Positions 44,409-54,252 of a stretch of 64,000 nt of DNA are shown piece after piece. A model generated the notes under the pieces. It was given only the letters and a program-made list of their open reading frames with translations. It made no database searches and was not told the origin of the DNA. Source of the stretch: Paenibacillus durus. Its GTDB lineage: Bacteria; Bacillota; Bacilli; Paenibacillales; Paenibacillaceae. The stretch is taken from contig NZ_CP009288.1 in NCBI RefSeq assembly GCF_000756615.1, positions 3,720,001 through 3,784,000 on the forward strand, in the 5' to 3' direction. How positions within the stretch are numbered: the first letter of the stretch is position 1; each line of letters starts with the position of its first letter. Made by a program: the position numbers and the translations under genes.

Positions 44409-46508
44409 TTATTCCGCCGTTTCCTCTTCGCTGTCCTCCAGACTCTCGGTATGGTCGCAGGACGTACACTGCAGCCGGGTTCCTTGCTTGTTCCGTTTCT
44501 CAACCATCCACGAGCCGCACTCGGGGCAGGGTTTTGAAGACGGTTTATCCCAGGAGACAAAGTCGCATTCAGGATAACGGTCGCAGCCATAGAAGACACG
44601 TCCCTTCTTGCTGCGCCGCTCTACGACTTTTCCTTCATGGCATTTCGGGCAGCCTACCCCGATATCCTTAATGATCGGCTTTGTATTCCGGCAGTCGGGG
44701 AAGCCCGAACAGGCTAAAAATTTACCGAAACGTCCCAGCTTGTAAACGAGCGGCTTACCGCATTTTTCGCAAATTTCATCGGAAACTTCATCCACGATCT
44801 CAATCTCTTTCATTTCCTCTTCGGCCACTTCAAGACGCTTCTCGAAGGAATTGTAAAATTCAGCAAGCACTTTTACCCAATCTTCCGCGCCTTCTTCCAC
44901 ATGGTCAAGATCGCCTTCCATATGGGCCGTAAATTCTACATCAAGGATTTCCGGAAAGAACTGCTCCATTTGTTCAATGACCAGTTCCCCGAGCTCGGTG
45001 GGCATAAACTTTTTTTCTTCTATGGCGACATAGCCGCGCTTCTGAATGGTTTCCAGCGTCGGCGCATAGGTGCTTGGACGTCCAATTCCCAGCTCCTCCA
45101 GCGTCTTAACGAGACGCGCTTCCGTATAACGGGGCGGCGGCTGAGTAAAATGCTGTTTCGGCTCGATTTCCTGCGAAATCAGCTTATCTCCAGCCTGCAG
45201 CTGAGGCAGGTACTTCTCCTCTTCCGTTGTGCCGTCATCGTTGCCTTCCACATACACCTTCATAAAGCCGGGAAAAGACACCTTCGAACCAACGGCACGA
45301 AACACAACCTCGCCTGCCGAAATGTCGACTGACAGCGTATCCAGCCGGGCCGAAGCCATCTGACTGGACGTAAACCGTTCCCATATCAGCTTGTAAAGCC
45401 GAAACTGGTCGCGGCTGGTAAACTCTTTGACGGTATCCGGTTCGCGCAGCGCCGAAGTTGGGCGGATCGCTTCATGCGCGTCCTGAGCTCCGGCCGCCTT
45501 CTTGGAGTATTGACGCGGCGATTCCGGCAGAAAATCCTTCCCGTATTTGCCGGAGATCAGCTCCTTTGCTTCTTCCTGCGCTGTCGCGGATATCCGAGTA
45601 GAGTCTGTACGCATGTACGTAATAAGACCAACTGTGCCTTCTTTTCCGAGCTCCACACCCTCATACAGCTGCTGGGCGACAGACATCGTCTTCGCCGCCC
45701 GGAATCCGAGCTTGCGAGCCGCTTCTTGTTGAAGGGAGCTGGTTGTAAATGGAGCTGACGGATGACGCTGTCTTTCCTTTTCCTTCACTTCGCTGACGAT
45801 GAAATCGGCGCCTTCAATCGCCTTCATTACTTCCTGTACGTCCCTCTCGCGCCCAAGTTCCTTTTTCTCGCCATTTAATTTATAGAATCTGGCCTCGAAT
45901 AAGGAATCACGGATACCAAGCTTGGCGGTAATGCTCCAGTATTCCTCCGGCACGAATGCCGAGATCTCATTCTCCCGGTCCATAATGATTTTAACCGCTA
46001 CCGACTGTACACGTCCGGCGGACAGCCCCTTTTTAACTTTCTTCCATAATAAAGGGCTGATTTTATAACCAACAAGCCGGTCAAGGATGCGCCGGGCCTG
46101 CTGGGCGTTGACCAGATCCATATTTATTTTGCGCGGAGTCTTAAAAGCGTCCTTCACGGCCTGCTTCGTAATCTCGTTGAACACGACGCGGCAATCCTGC
46201 GTATTGTCCAGTTCCAGCGCATGCGCCAGATGCCAGGCAATCGCTTCTCCTTCGCGGTCCGGGTCAGCCGCCAGATATACTTTTTTGACTTTTTTGCTTG
46301 CGTCTTTCAGCTCTTTAAGCACCGAGCCTTTGCCGCGAATTGTAATATATTTGGGATTAAAGTCATTCTCGACTTCTACACCAATCTGGCTTTTGGGCAA
46401 GTCGCGAACATGTCCCATTGATGCCTTTACAATATATTTGCTGCCCAAATATTTGCCGATGGTCTTCGCCTTTGCAGGCGACTCGACAATGACCAAAGAA
46501 TCAGCCAC
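44409..46508 (-). CDS. topA: DNA topoisomerase I
   Basis: Type IA topoisomerase that relaxes negative supercoils. The Toprim domain begins MADSLVIVESPAKAKTIGKYLG and has AADPDREGE near residues 79-87. The active-site Tyr is in TYMRTDSTRIS near 300. Three C-terminal zinc ribbons follow (CEKCGKP...C..C, CPKCHEG...C...C, CPECGSW...C..C). It has 699 residues. It lies between dprA and trmFO. Confidence 0.97.
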   Translation of the reverse strand: MADSLVIVESPAKAKTIGKYLGSKYIVKASMGHVRDLPKSQIGVEVENDFNPKYITIRGKGSVLKELKDASKKVKKVYLAADPDREGEAIAWHLAHALELDNTQDCRVVFNEITKQAVKDAFKTPRKINMDLVNAQQARRILDRLVGYKISPLLWKKVKKGLSAGRVQSVAVKIIMDRENEISAFVPEEYWSITAKLGIRDSLFEARFYKLNGEKKELGRERDVQEVMKAIEGADFIVSEVKEKERQRHPSAPFTTSSLQQEAARKLGFRAAKTMSVAQQLYEGVELGKEGTVGLITYMRTDSTRISATAQEEAKELISGKYGKDFLPESPRQYSKKAAGAQDAHEAIRPTSALREPDTVKEFTSRDQFRLYKLIWERFTSSQMASARLDTLSVDISAGEVVFRAVGSKVSFPGFMKVYVEGNDDGTTEEEKYLPQLQAGDKLISQEIEPKQHFTQPPPRYTEARLVKTLEELGIGRPSTYAPTLETIQKRGYVAIEEKKFMPTELGELVIEQMEQFFPEILDVEFTAHMEGDLDHVEEGAEDWVKVLAEFYNSFEKRLEVAEEEMKEIEIVDEVSDEICEKCGKPLVYKLGRFGKFLACSGFPDCRNTKPIIKDIGVGCPKCHEGKVVERRSKKGRVFYGCDRYPECDFVSWDKPSSKPCPECGSWMVEKRNKQGTRLQCTSCDHTESLEDSEEETAE

Positions 46509-46604
46509 ACAATCGTCCTCCTAAAAGTTTGTCAGCATAAACTTCATTGAATTCTATAGCAAAACTCAGTTCGGAAGAGTACGCCAAACCCTCAAACTTC
46601 TCTA

Positions 46605-47723
46605 TTATATAACCTTATATACTGCGCCTGGTAAGGATGTTACCGCTTTTTTTATGATTAAAGATAACAGAACGGAATGCAAATGTCCAAAATCCAGACC
46701 GCTTTTTTCCAACAATTCATCCAGAGAACATGGTCCCTGATGCAGTATATGGTATAGGCGGGACTCGTCACTTGTCAAATTCTTTTCACTGCATACCATC
46801 CCAATCCTGTCGCTCCCGGTCTCCCGATCCGGTGTAAAATCTGCAGGCTCAGGCAGCAGAGAGACGTATTCCGCTATGATGTCGGCTGCACCCGTCACTA
46901 GAGCCGCTCCCTGTTTGATCAGTTCGAGCGCCCCCCTGCTTTTTGGGGAAGTAATCGGTCCGGGAACAGCATATACATCCCTTCCCGCTTCAAGGGCGGC
47001 ATCTGCCGTGATCAGAGAGCCGCTGCGGCTGTCAGCTTCTACGACGACGGTTCCGAGAGTGAGCCCGGCTATAATCCGGTTACGCTGAGGAAAAAGGCCG
47101 GGGTGGCTTTTGGTGCCGATCGGATATTCAGTGACCACCAGGCCTTCACGTGAAATCCGTTCCAGCAGTTCGCGATTCTCCGGAGGGTATATTTTGTCCA
47201 TCCCGGTAGCCATCACAGCCACGGTTCCCCCTTGCTGCCCTAGCGCCGCTTCATGACAGATACTGTCGATTCCGCGGGCCAACCCGCTGACAACGGCAAG
47301 GCCGCTTGCGGCCAACTCCTCGGCGAGAACGGCTCCAACCTTGCGGCCGTAAGACGTTGGAACGCGCGTGCCAACAAGCGCAATACCGGGTCTATGCAGC
47401 AGCTCAGCCCGTCCCCGGTAGTATAATACCCAGGGAGGCTGGGATGTTTCTTTCAGCAGCTGAGGATATTGATCATCGAATATGGTAACCATCGATACAT
47501 CGGCTGATTCTATGAGAGAACGGCGCTGTTGCACCCAATCCGGGGTCAGAGTTTTCGACAGCTTTGCCGACATTCCAGGCGTGATGCCGATTCTCTCCCA
47601 ATCCTCCACCGTACAGTCAAACGCCTGTTCCGACAAAAATCCCGCTTTGCGAATTTTGCCGATGCTCCTCCAGCCAATGCCTTCCACTTCATGCAAACCG
47701 AATAATATATCCCGATTGTTCAT
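46605..47723 (-). CDS. dprA: DNA processing protein DprA
   Basis: Loads RecA on incoming single-stranded DNA during transformation. The Rossmann core has LVGTRVPTSYGRKVG and SGLARGIDSICHEAAL, plus the typical SKSRGALELIKQGAALV stretch, and a C-terminal winged-helix-like end. I place the start at ATG 47723 (MNNRDILFGLHEVEGIG); the ORF upstream lacks similarity. The product has 372 residues. With comM-like nearby it suggests natural competence, which is not proven. Confidence 0.95.
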   Translation of the reverse strand: MNNRDILFGLHEVEGIGWRSIGKIRKAGFLSEQAFDCTVEDWERIGITPGMSAKLSKTLTPDWVQQRRSLIESADVSMVTIFDDQYPQLLKETSQPPWVLYYRGRAELLHRPGIALVGTRVPTSYGRKVGAVLAEELAASGLAVVSGLARGIDSICHEAALGQQGGTVAVMATGMDKIYPPENRELLERISREGLVVTEYPIGTKSHPGLFPQRNRIIAGLTLGTVVVEADSRSGSLITADAALEAGRDVYAVPGPITSPKSRGALELIKQGAALVTGAADIIAEYVSLLPEPADFTPDRETGSDRIGMVCSEKNLTSDESRLYHILHQGPCSLDELLEKSGLDFGHLHSVLLSLIIKKAVTSLPGAVYKVI

Positions 47724-47790
47724 AAACAGACTCTCCCTCGTATAGGAGGTGCACACCCTCCAAATTTTGTGTTGCTCGCAGCGCAAACGC

Positions 47791-47836
47791 AAAAAAGCAA
47801 CCTTCTATCCCCGTAAAGAGAATAAAAGGTTGCTTA
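47791..47836 (-). terminator. Terminator after sucD
   Basis: AAGCAACCTT (47795-47804) and AAGGTTGCTT (47826-47835) form a 10-pair stem. In the minus direction it is followed by six T residues. It separates sucCD from dprA-topA. Confidence 0.85.
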
Positions 47837-47931
47837 CCTTTGTTATTATTATACACAATTGGACGGTTACCGGAAGTACTGTTTTGTCAGGGGACAGTCG
47901 CCCGGGAATGTTGCGTAGCTTCACAAAGGGC

Positions 47932-48861
47932 TTAATGCGTCGTGCAAGCGTTTAGAATTCCTCTTTCTTCCAGTACACTTACAAGCGTTGAGCCCATTTC
48001 AGCGGGTGTTGGAGCAACTCTGATACCGCACGCTTCAAGAACCGCGATTTTCTCGCTGGCCGTACCTTTACCGCCCGAAATAATCGCGCCAGCATGACCC
48101 ATCCGCTTGCCTGCAGGGGCTGTCTTTCCCCCGATGAAGCCAACTACCGGCTTGGTCATATGGTCACGAATCCATACGGCAGCTTCCTCCTCAGCCGTCC
48201 CTCCAATTTCGCCGATCATAATGACCGCCTTCGTGCTGGGATCATCATTAAACCTTTTCAGAATATCGATAAATTCCGATCCCTTGACAGGATCGCCTCC
48301 GATGCCTACCGCTGACGACTGGCCGATGCCGCGGGTTGTTAACTGATGAACCGCTTCATAGGTCAGTGTTCCGCTGCGGGACACGACGCCGACATATCCC
48401 GGCATGTGGATATAGCCCGGCATAATGCCGATTTTACATTCCCCAGGCGTAATAATACCCGGACAGTTCGGACCGATCAGCACCGTGGAGCGGCCCTCGA
48501 GGTAACGCTTCACCTTGACCATATCAAGCACCGGAATTCCCTCTGTAATACAGATTACAAGATCGAGTTCGGCATCTACCGCCTCCATAATCGAATCAGC
48601 CGCATAAGCCGGAGGCACATAAATAACGCTGGCGGTCGCACCCGTCGCCTTCTTGGCCTCGATCACCGTATTGAAGATAGGCAGACTTACTGTTTTGCCG
48701 TTATTCAGCGTGATGTCAAATGAGGTGCCTCCTTTACCCGGCGTAACGCCGCCCACCATCTTCGTCCCGTACTCCAGCGCACCTTTAGTATGGAACAAGC
48801 CCGTCGAACCCGTAACCCCCTGCGTGATGACTTTCGTATTTTTATCGACAAGAATGCTCAT
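47932..48861 (-). CDS. sucD: Succinyl-CoA synthetase alpha subunit
   Basis: With SucC converts succinyl-CoA to succinate while forming ATP or GTP in the TCA cycle. The CoA-binding N-terminal Rossmann domain (TKVITQGVTGSTGLFHTKGALEYGTKMVGGV) and the catalytic His in GKRMGHAGAIISGG are present. It has 309 residues. It is coded 57 bases after sucC. Confidence 0.97.
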   Translation of the reverse strand: MSILVDKNTKVITQGVTGSTGLFHTKGALEYGTKMVGGVTPGKGGTSFDITLNNGKTVSLPIFNTVIEAKKATGATASVIYVPPAYAADSIMEAVDAELDLVICITEGIPVLDMVKVKRYLEGRSTVLIGPNCPGIITPGECKIGIMPGYIHMPGYVGVVSRSGTLTYEAVHQLTTRGIGQSSAVGIGGDPVKGSEFIDILKRFNDDPSTKAVIMIGEIGGTAEEEAAVWIRDHMTKPVVGFIGGKTAPAGKRMGHAGAIISGGKGTASEKIAVLEACGIRVAPTPAEMGSTLVSVLEERGILNACTTH

Positions 48862-48918
48862 CCCTATTCACATCCTATTCCTTATTGTAAAGTACAGGAA
48901 ATCGCGGCAAATTTGTCA

Positions 48919-50079
48919 TTACTGCACAAGTGAGACAATTTTACGGGCTCCGTCAGCCATGGAATCCGCCGAAACGATATTCAGTCCCGAACCAGACAAA
49001 ATCTGCTTGCCCAGCTCTACGTTGGTACCTTCAAGACGGACTACGAGCGGTTTGGTTAGCCCCAGCTGTCTGGCCGCTTCTACCACTCCGCTGGCAATCA
49101 CGTCACAGCGCATAATACCGCCAAATATATTTATGAAAATCCCTCTTACCTTGGAGTCGGACAAAATAATCTTGAACGCCTCGGTCACTTTCTCCACTGT
49201 TGCGCCGCCGCCCACATCAAGGAAGTTGGCCGGTTCGCCTCCGTAATATTTGATGATATCCATCGTTGCCATCGCCAATCCTGCGCCGTTGACCATACAG
49301 CCGATATTGCCATCCAGCGCAATATAGCTCAGATCGTATTTGGAGGCTTCGATTTCCTTCTCGTCTTCCTCGTCCATGTCGCGCAAATCCTGAATATCCT
49401 TATGGCGAAACAGCGCATTCGAGTCAAAATTCAGCTTGGCGTCAAGCGCCAGAACCTTGCCGTCCTTCGTAATGACCAGCGGATTTATTTCGGCAATCGA
49501 GCAGTCTTTATCCACAAAAGCGGAATAGAGCGCTTGCATAAACTTGACCGCCTGGCTAATGAGATCATTCGGGATGAAAATATTGTAGGCCAACCTGCGT
49601 GCCTGAAACACCTGCAGTCCCACCGCCGGATCAATGGTTTCCTTAAAAATCTTCTCCGGGCGCAGGGCCGCCACCTCTTCGATTTCTGTTCCGCCCTCTT
49701 CGGAACCCATCAGCACGATACGCCCCGTTCCCCGGTCGACCACAAGCCCAATATAATACTCCTTGAGGATATGGCAGCCCTCTTCGATGAGCAGCCGTTT
49801 TACTACTTTGCCTTCGGGACCTGTCTGGTGCGTAACCAGTGTCTTACCGAGAATTTCTCCGGCATATGAGCGGACTTCATCCAAATTCTTTGCGACCTTG
49901 ACGCCCCCGGCCTTTCCTCTGCCGCCCGCATGGATCTGCGCTTTCACAACGGCGACGGGACTGTTCAGTTCCTGGGCTGCAGCTACCGCTTCCTCTACGG
50001 TAAAAGCCACTTTCCCATTCGGTACGGTGACGCCGTAACTTTTTAGCACTTCTTTTCCCTGATACTCGTGGATATTCAT
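48919..50079 (-). CDS. sucC: Succinyl-CoA synthetase beta subunit
   Basis: ATP-grasp subunit binding nucleotide and succinate. It starts MNIHEYQGKEVLKSYGVTVPNG, has the KAQIHAGGRGKAGGVK loop, GNIGCMVNGAGLAMATMD, and the end LEGTNVELGKQILSGSGLNI. It has 386 residues. ATG at 50079 has AGGAGG ahead. It forms an operon with sucD under the promoter and cre-like site at 50286-50313. Confidence 0.97.
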   Translation of the reverse strand: MNIHEYQGKEVLKSYGVTVPNGKVAFTVEEAVAAAQELNSPVAVVKAQIHAGGRGKAGGVKVAKNLDEVRSYAGEILGKTLVTHQTGPEGKVVKRLLIEEGCHILKEYYIGLVVDRGTGRIVLMGSEEGGTEIEEVAALRPEKIFKETIDPAVGLQVFQARRLAYNIFIPNDLISQAVKFMQALYSAFVDKDCSIAEINPLVITKDGKVLALDAKLNFDSNALFRHKDIQDLRDMDEEDEKEIEASKYDLSYIALDGNIGCMVNGAGLAMATMDIIKYYGGEPANFLDVGGGATVEKVTEAFKIILSDSKVRGIFINIFGGIMRCDVIASGVVEAARQLGLTKPLVVRLEGTNVELGKQILSGSGLNIVSADSMADGARKIVSLVQ

Positions 50080-50285
50080 TCCGGAAGCCTCCTAAAGTGT
50101 AGCGGAGCCCGCAGGCAGCCTGCAGACTTTCCGCTTTCCGTATGGATTACCGCTAGATCGGGTTCGGTCCGGTTCAGCATCCTGAATTCCCTTAAGCAGA
50201 CAAAAGGTCCAATTCCGGAAAACCGGCAGCCTTCTTCCTGCAAGTTGGCAATGAGGTTGCAATGCCAAATTTGGAAACCCAGAAT

Positions 50286-50313
50286 ATTGTATCATGTTTT
50301 TAAAACGCTTACC
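50286..50313 (-). promoter_or_regulatory. sucCD promoter with cre-like site
   Basis: On the minus strand a -10 TACAAT (50286-50291) has an extended TG two bases before it, and no good -35. Immediately upstream GGTAAGCGTTTTAA (50300-50313) fits a CcpA cre site at about 12 of 14 positions. CcpA binding would block the promoter when sugar is plentiful. The remaining leader (50092-50285) has small hairpins such as GCAGGCTGCCTGC but no element I recognise. Confidence 0.55.
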
Positions 50314-50405
50314 TCATAAATCTTTCATGCTTTATACATACATTTTCGCATGGTTTCATACCGAAATGCGAACGATATCATTGACAAACTTCTTGGACAT
50401 CCATT

Positions 50406-50867
50406 TCAATTACGGCAATTCGCTTGATGTACCCTGTTCAATAAACTGCGGAACTGCAGAAGGAGATCTCCGAATTCCTCTTTGGACATCTTCATTCCTT
50501 CCGCCATTACGCCCGGGATATCTTTAGCTTGATCCTGAAGCGCCCAGCCTTCATCCGTTGGAGAAATCAGCACTTTGCGCTCATCGTCCTGCGAACGCTC
50601 GCGAATAATTAGTCCGGCGGCCTGCAGACGCTTCAGCAGCGGAGTCAGCGTCCCGGAATCAAGGTACAAGGCGTTGCCAATCTCCTTGACGGTACATTGC
50701 TCTTTCTCCCACAGAACAAGCATGACAAGATATTGTGAATACGTAACGCCGAGCTCATCAAGAAATGGCTGATACAGCTTCGTTATCTCTCGCGAACAAG
50801 CATAGATTGTGAAACAAAGCTGGTTATCGAGCAGCAGTTCTGGAATAATCGTTGATTTTTGTGTCAT
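50406..50867 (-). CDS. MarR family regulator of OhrR type
   Basis: A 153-residue winged-helix repressor that senses organic peroxides in relatives. The redox-sensing Cys is Cys18 in LDNQLCFTIYACSRE, with the expected Tyr22 nearby; extra Cys24 and Cys151 may allow a disulfide. The wing helix region is YLDSGTLTPLLKRLQAAGLIIRERSQDDERKVLIS. No ohr peroxidase gene lies within the window, so the target is unknown. Confidence 0.87.
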   Translation of the reverse strand: MTQKSTIIPELLLDNQLCFTIYACSREITKLYQPFLDELGVTYSQYLVMLVLWEKEQCTVKEIGNALYLDSGTLTPLLKRLQAAGLIIRERSQDDERKVLISPTDEGWALQDQAKDIPGVMAEGMKMSKEEFGDLLLQFRSLLNRVHQANCRN

Positions 50868-51044
50868 AGCTTATATTCACCTGCTTTCTTTACTCAATTT
50901 TATCATATTTTGCTGTTTGAATGTTATTTGCAAAAAATCATTTGGCTTTAATTTTATTAGCCTTAAATTATATTGTATAAAATATTAATCTATCATTTTA
51001 CAGCAGGTTGACTGCTCAGGAGAAGTTCCGATTGGCAATGACTA

Positions 51045-51074
51045 TTGATTTGTACCTGGATTGATTTATATAAT
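51045..51074 (+). promoter_or_regulatory. SigA-type promoter of the comM-like gene
   Basis: -35 TTGATT (51045-51050), a spacer of 18, and -10 TATAAT (51069-51074), about 96 bases before the ATG. The 300-base divergent region between the OhrR-type gene and this gene is AT-rich. At about 50972-50985 it contains a TATATTGTATAA stretch whose reverse reads TACAATATA, a possible half-site of an OhrR operator. Confidence 0.6.
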
Positions 51075-51169
51075 GGATGCATATCAATATTTTCGGAAAA
51101 TGGGGAAGCACCTCTTTACTGAAGCCTTGCGCACATGATGTGCCGACTTTTGGAGAGAGGTGTTTTGTT

Positions 51170-52894
51170 ATGTATGGAAAAATGCACAGTGCGTGCCTGT
51201 ACGGAATTGAGGGCGTAATGATCGGCGTTGAGGTGGACCTCGCAAACGGCTTGCCGCAGACCCATATTATCGGGCTTCCAGACTCTTCCATACGCGAGGC
51301 GGCTCTTCGCGTCCGCTCCGCCGTGAGGAATTGCGGCTTCCGCTATCCGCAGCAGCGGGTTACCATTAATCTGGCCCCGGCCGATCTGCGCAAGGAAGGC
51401 TCGGCTTTTGATCTTGCGATCGCTGTCGGCATTCTGACGACAAGCGGTCAGCTTGTGATGCCTATTGCAAGAAAGACGTTAATAATCGGCGAGCTCGCGC
51501 TTGACGGCAGCCTCCGCCCGGTAACCGGTGTGCTGCCGATGATCGAAGCCGCCCGAAAGGCCGGTTTCGGAGCCGTGCTGCTGCCGGGCGGCAACGCGGC
51601 GGAAGCAGCCCTAATCGGCGGCATGCTGGTCTATGCTCTTGATCATTTGCGGGATCTGCGTGGACCGGAGCCGTCGCTTTCTCACAACATAAGCAAGCCA
51701 GAAGAACAGAATGACACCTGTATAGCCTCTGATACGGCAGGTTCAGCCGATTTCCATGCGGCGGATGGGCTGGAAGACGAAATGAACAGCCTGCCATTTC
51801 CGGTAACGGCGAGCAGCAGGCCAAGCCCATCTCAGCCCGTGATGGCGCTGTCATTGGAGCATCTTCGTTATATTTCCCCCATCAGCTTCCCAACTGCCTC
51901 AGAACCAGCGGAAGAGATGCAGGAGGACTACAGCGATGTGCTGGGCCAGCATCATGTCAAACGGGCGCTGACCATTGCCGCCGCCGGCATGCATAACCTC
52001 CTTCTTATTGGCCCGCCAGGCACGGGTAAGACGATGATGATTAAGCGCCTGCCCGGGATTCTGCCTGCCCTGACCGACAGCGAAGCGCTGGAGGTCACCC
52101 AAATATTCAGCGCTGCAGGCAAGCTGAAGGACGCTCACCGGGGACTGATTCGGGAAAGGGCCTTCCGCTCGCCCCATCATACCATCTCCGGGGCGGGATT
52201 GATCGGCGGCGGCAGCGTTCCAAAGCCGGGGGAGGTCAGTCTGGCGCATCGGGGCATTCTGTTCCTCGACGAGATGCCTGAATTCTCGCGCAGCGTGCTG
52301 GAAGTGCTGCGCCAGCCGCTGGAAGACCATGTCGTAACGATCAGCAGGGCAAGGGCCGCTTTTACTTTTCCAGCTAGATTTATGCTCGCTGCTTCTATGA
52401 ATCCGTGCCACTGCGGTTTCCTCGGAAGCGGGCATCCCCAGCAGCGATGCACATGCAGCGCGGCGCGCATCGCTCAGTACCGCGGGAGGATCTCGGGGCC
52501 GCTGCTGGACCGCATCGACCTTCAAGTTGATGTACCAAGGCCCAGAGAATGGGATGTCAAAGGAAGTGCCGGCCTGTCGACGGCGGAAATGCGCTCCAGC
52601 GTAGAAGCGGCTCAAGCCATTCAGGCTGAGCGCTACCGGCGCCTGCCCATCTCCTGGAACAGCGAGCTATACGGCACATCCCTGCGCCGCTACGCCGATC
52701 CCGGTCCAGAGGGCGCCCGCATGCTGCACTCGCTGCTGGAGAACCTGGGACTGAGTATGCGGTCTTATGACCGCATACTGAAGCTGTCCCGCACCATCGC
52801 CGACCTGGACGGGGCGGACGGGATTTCATCCGCTCACATCGCGGAAGCGCTGCAGTACCGCAACCTGGACAAGCAGCCCGTTGAAGAGGAGTAG
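51170..52894 (+). CDS. comM: ComM/YifB family AAA ATPase
   Basis: Mg-chelatase-like ATPase; ComM is a branch-migration helicase in natural transformation. The N-terminal Lon-C-like domain is at about residues 1-165, Walker A GPPGTGKT at 281-288, GILFLDEMPEF as Walker B, and Cys residues in NPCHCGF and RCTCS follow, then a C-terminal helical domain. A poorly conserved, Ser/Pro-rich insert of about 85 residues (168-250) makes it 574 residues against roughly 510 usually. I place the start at ATG 51170, with GAGAGGTG ahead. Confidence 0.93.
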   Translation: MYGKMHSACLYGIEGVMIGVEVDLANGLPQTHIIGLPDSSIREAALRVRSAVRNCGFRYPQQRVTINLAPADLRKEGSAFDLAIAVGILTTSGQLVMPIARKTLIIGELALDGSLRPVTGVLPMIEAARKAGFGAVLLPGGNAAEAALIGGMLVYALDHLRDLRGPEPSLSHNISKPEEQNDTCIASDTAGSADFHAADGLEDEMNSLPFPVTASSRPSPSQPVMALSLEHLRYISPISFPTASEPAEEMQEDYSDVLGQHHVKRALTIAAAGMHNLLLIGPPGTGKTMMIKRLPGILPALTDSEALEVTQIFSAAGKLKDAHRGLIRERAFRSPHHTISGAGLIGGGSVPKPGEVSLAHRGILFLDEMPEFSRSVLEVLRQPLEDHVVTISRARAAFTFPARFMLAASMNPCHCGFLGSGHPQQRCTCSAARIAQYRGRISGPLLDRIDLQVDVPRPREWDVKGSAGLSTAEMRSSVEAAQAIQAERYRRLPISWNSELYGTSLRRYADPGPEGARMLHSLLENLGLSMRSYDRILKLSRTIADLDGADGISSAHIAEALQYRNLDKQPVEEE

Positions 52895-53049
52895 AATTCA
52901 AATATCCTCCACCTAATATTATAGAAGAAAAAATTTGACGAAATGTGCGACTCGCCGCAGAAAAGTGTGTTTGGGCTTCGAGTCATCACTGTATTCGGAT
53001 GGTTTGCTGCAGTTGTACCAGCCGCTAAACGCAAGATAGGCTAAGTCAA

Positions 53050-53583
53050 TCAGCTTTCGGCCGGAGGGTTCCCGCTTGCTTCCTGCTGCGAGGTTAAGGC
53101 TTCCATAATGGCTTCAAATGACACCGGCTTATAGTTCCAGTGCTCTACGCAAACATTGAAATGATTAATCCCTTCGTACTTTTGCCCATGGATATGACCG
53201 TGTATATTTACGTAAGGCATGTGCCGATTCATGTACATAGGCTCATGGGTAAGCAGAAAAAAATCTTTATAAATAATGCCGTTCCCGCTCACTTCCTGAA
53301 ATCCGGCATCCAGCCACCAACTGCGGGAACGGTCGCGGTCATGATTGCCCAGAATCAGCGTCTTATAGCCGTTCAGCCTGGATAATATTTGGCTTGTCTC
53401 CTCTTTCCCCAAAGAAGAAAAATCGCCCAGATGAAATACCTGGTCCGTTTGCCCAACCGTTTGGTTCCAGCTTGCAATCATCGATTCATTCATCTGCTCC
53501 ACAGTCTCGAATGGCCGGGATTCATAATCAATAATGGCTTTATGCCCAAAATGATGATCCGATGTGAAATAGACTTTTGTCAT
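53050..53583 (-). CDS. Calcineurin-like metallophosphoesterase
   Basis: A 177-residue stand-alone phosphoesterase. Metal-binding motifs appear in order: SDHHFGH (residues 8-14), HLGDFSS, GNHDRDRS, LLTHEP and NIHGHIHG. The substrate is unknown; small proteins of this type act on phosphodiesters or nucleotides. ATG at 53583 has GAGGAGG ahead. It is convergent with the comM-like gene. Confidence 0.9.
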   Translation of the reverse strand: MTKVYFTSDHHFGHKAIIDYESRPFETVEQMNESMIASWNQTVGQTDQVFHLGDFSSLGKEETSQILSRLNGYKTLILGNHDRDRSRSWWLDAGFQEVSGNGIIYKDFFLLTHEPMYMNRHMPYVNIHGHIHGQKYEGINHFNVCVEHWNYKPVSFEAIMEALTSQQEASGNPPAES

Positions 53584-53847
53584 CTATCTCTCTCCTCCTC
53601 TGTTTACGATTTCATATGTATATAGACAGTCTTATATAAAACAGTTGCGTTTAATCGTAGATGTGTATGGCACAAGGTAGGCGCGCAGTTTTTTCGTATA
53701 TAAATATATGCTTGCCTGGTGCTTTCTCCATGCATGGCAAACAGGCCCCGCACGCGACTCTTGCCAGTTCCGCCCGAAGCCCGGATTGCGATCCCTGCTT
53801 ACCTTTGTTCCTGCTGTGTAAGCTAGAAGCTTCCGCTTTTCACCACT

Positions 53848-54252
53848 TCACAAATTGCGTTTATGGAGCCGCGGATTGTCTGATGATTGCATCAGCTCGG
53901 CAAGAATCGGCGTACCCTCATTCTCAATCAGCCATTGCCGCATCGCTTTAATCGCCTCAACCTGACCGGCTCCGTTATCCCGCCAGGTTAATAGTTCAAT
54001 AACATTAATAATCAGCGTCATCAAGCTTGCATTACTGCTCTGTGACTTATCCGCGCGTATTTTTTGGAACAGCGCTTCATTTTCCCAATCAATTAATATT
54101 TCTTCCGCAATCGCCGGCCTCATGACAGTAAAAGTCTGACGGCAAGAGCCACAACTGATGGTCGTAACCGGCTCTGTATTAAATACAACTCCAATTTCCT
54201 GCCCGCAATGTTGGCAAACAAATTTCACTTGTACATCATATTGTTGGTTCAC
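53848..54252 (-). CDS. Small zinc-ribbon protein, unknown
   Basis: A 134-residue protein with an N-terminal zinc ribbon (CQHC at about 14-17 and CGSC at about 34-37), followed by a helical C-terminal half. I do not recognise the family. The start is GTG at 54252 after GAGGAGG. It lies alone between the phosphoesterase and yraN, with 264 bases of unassigned sequence (53584-53847) downstream in which I see no further gene. Confidence 0.7.
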   Translation of the reverse strand: MNQQYDVQVKFVCQHCGQEIGVVFNTEPVTTISCGSCRQTFTVMRPAIAEEILIDWENEALFQKIRADKSQSSNASLMTLIINVIELLTWRDNGAGQVEAIKAMRQWLIENEGTPILAELMQSSDNPRLHKRNL

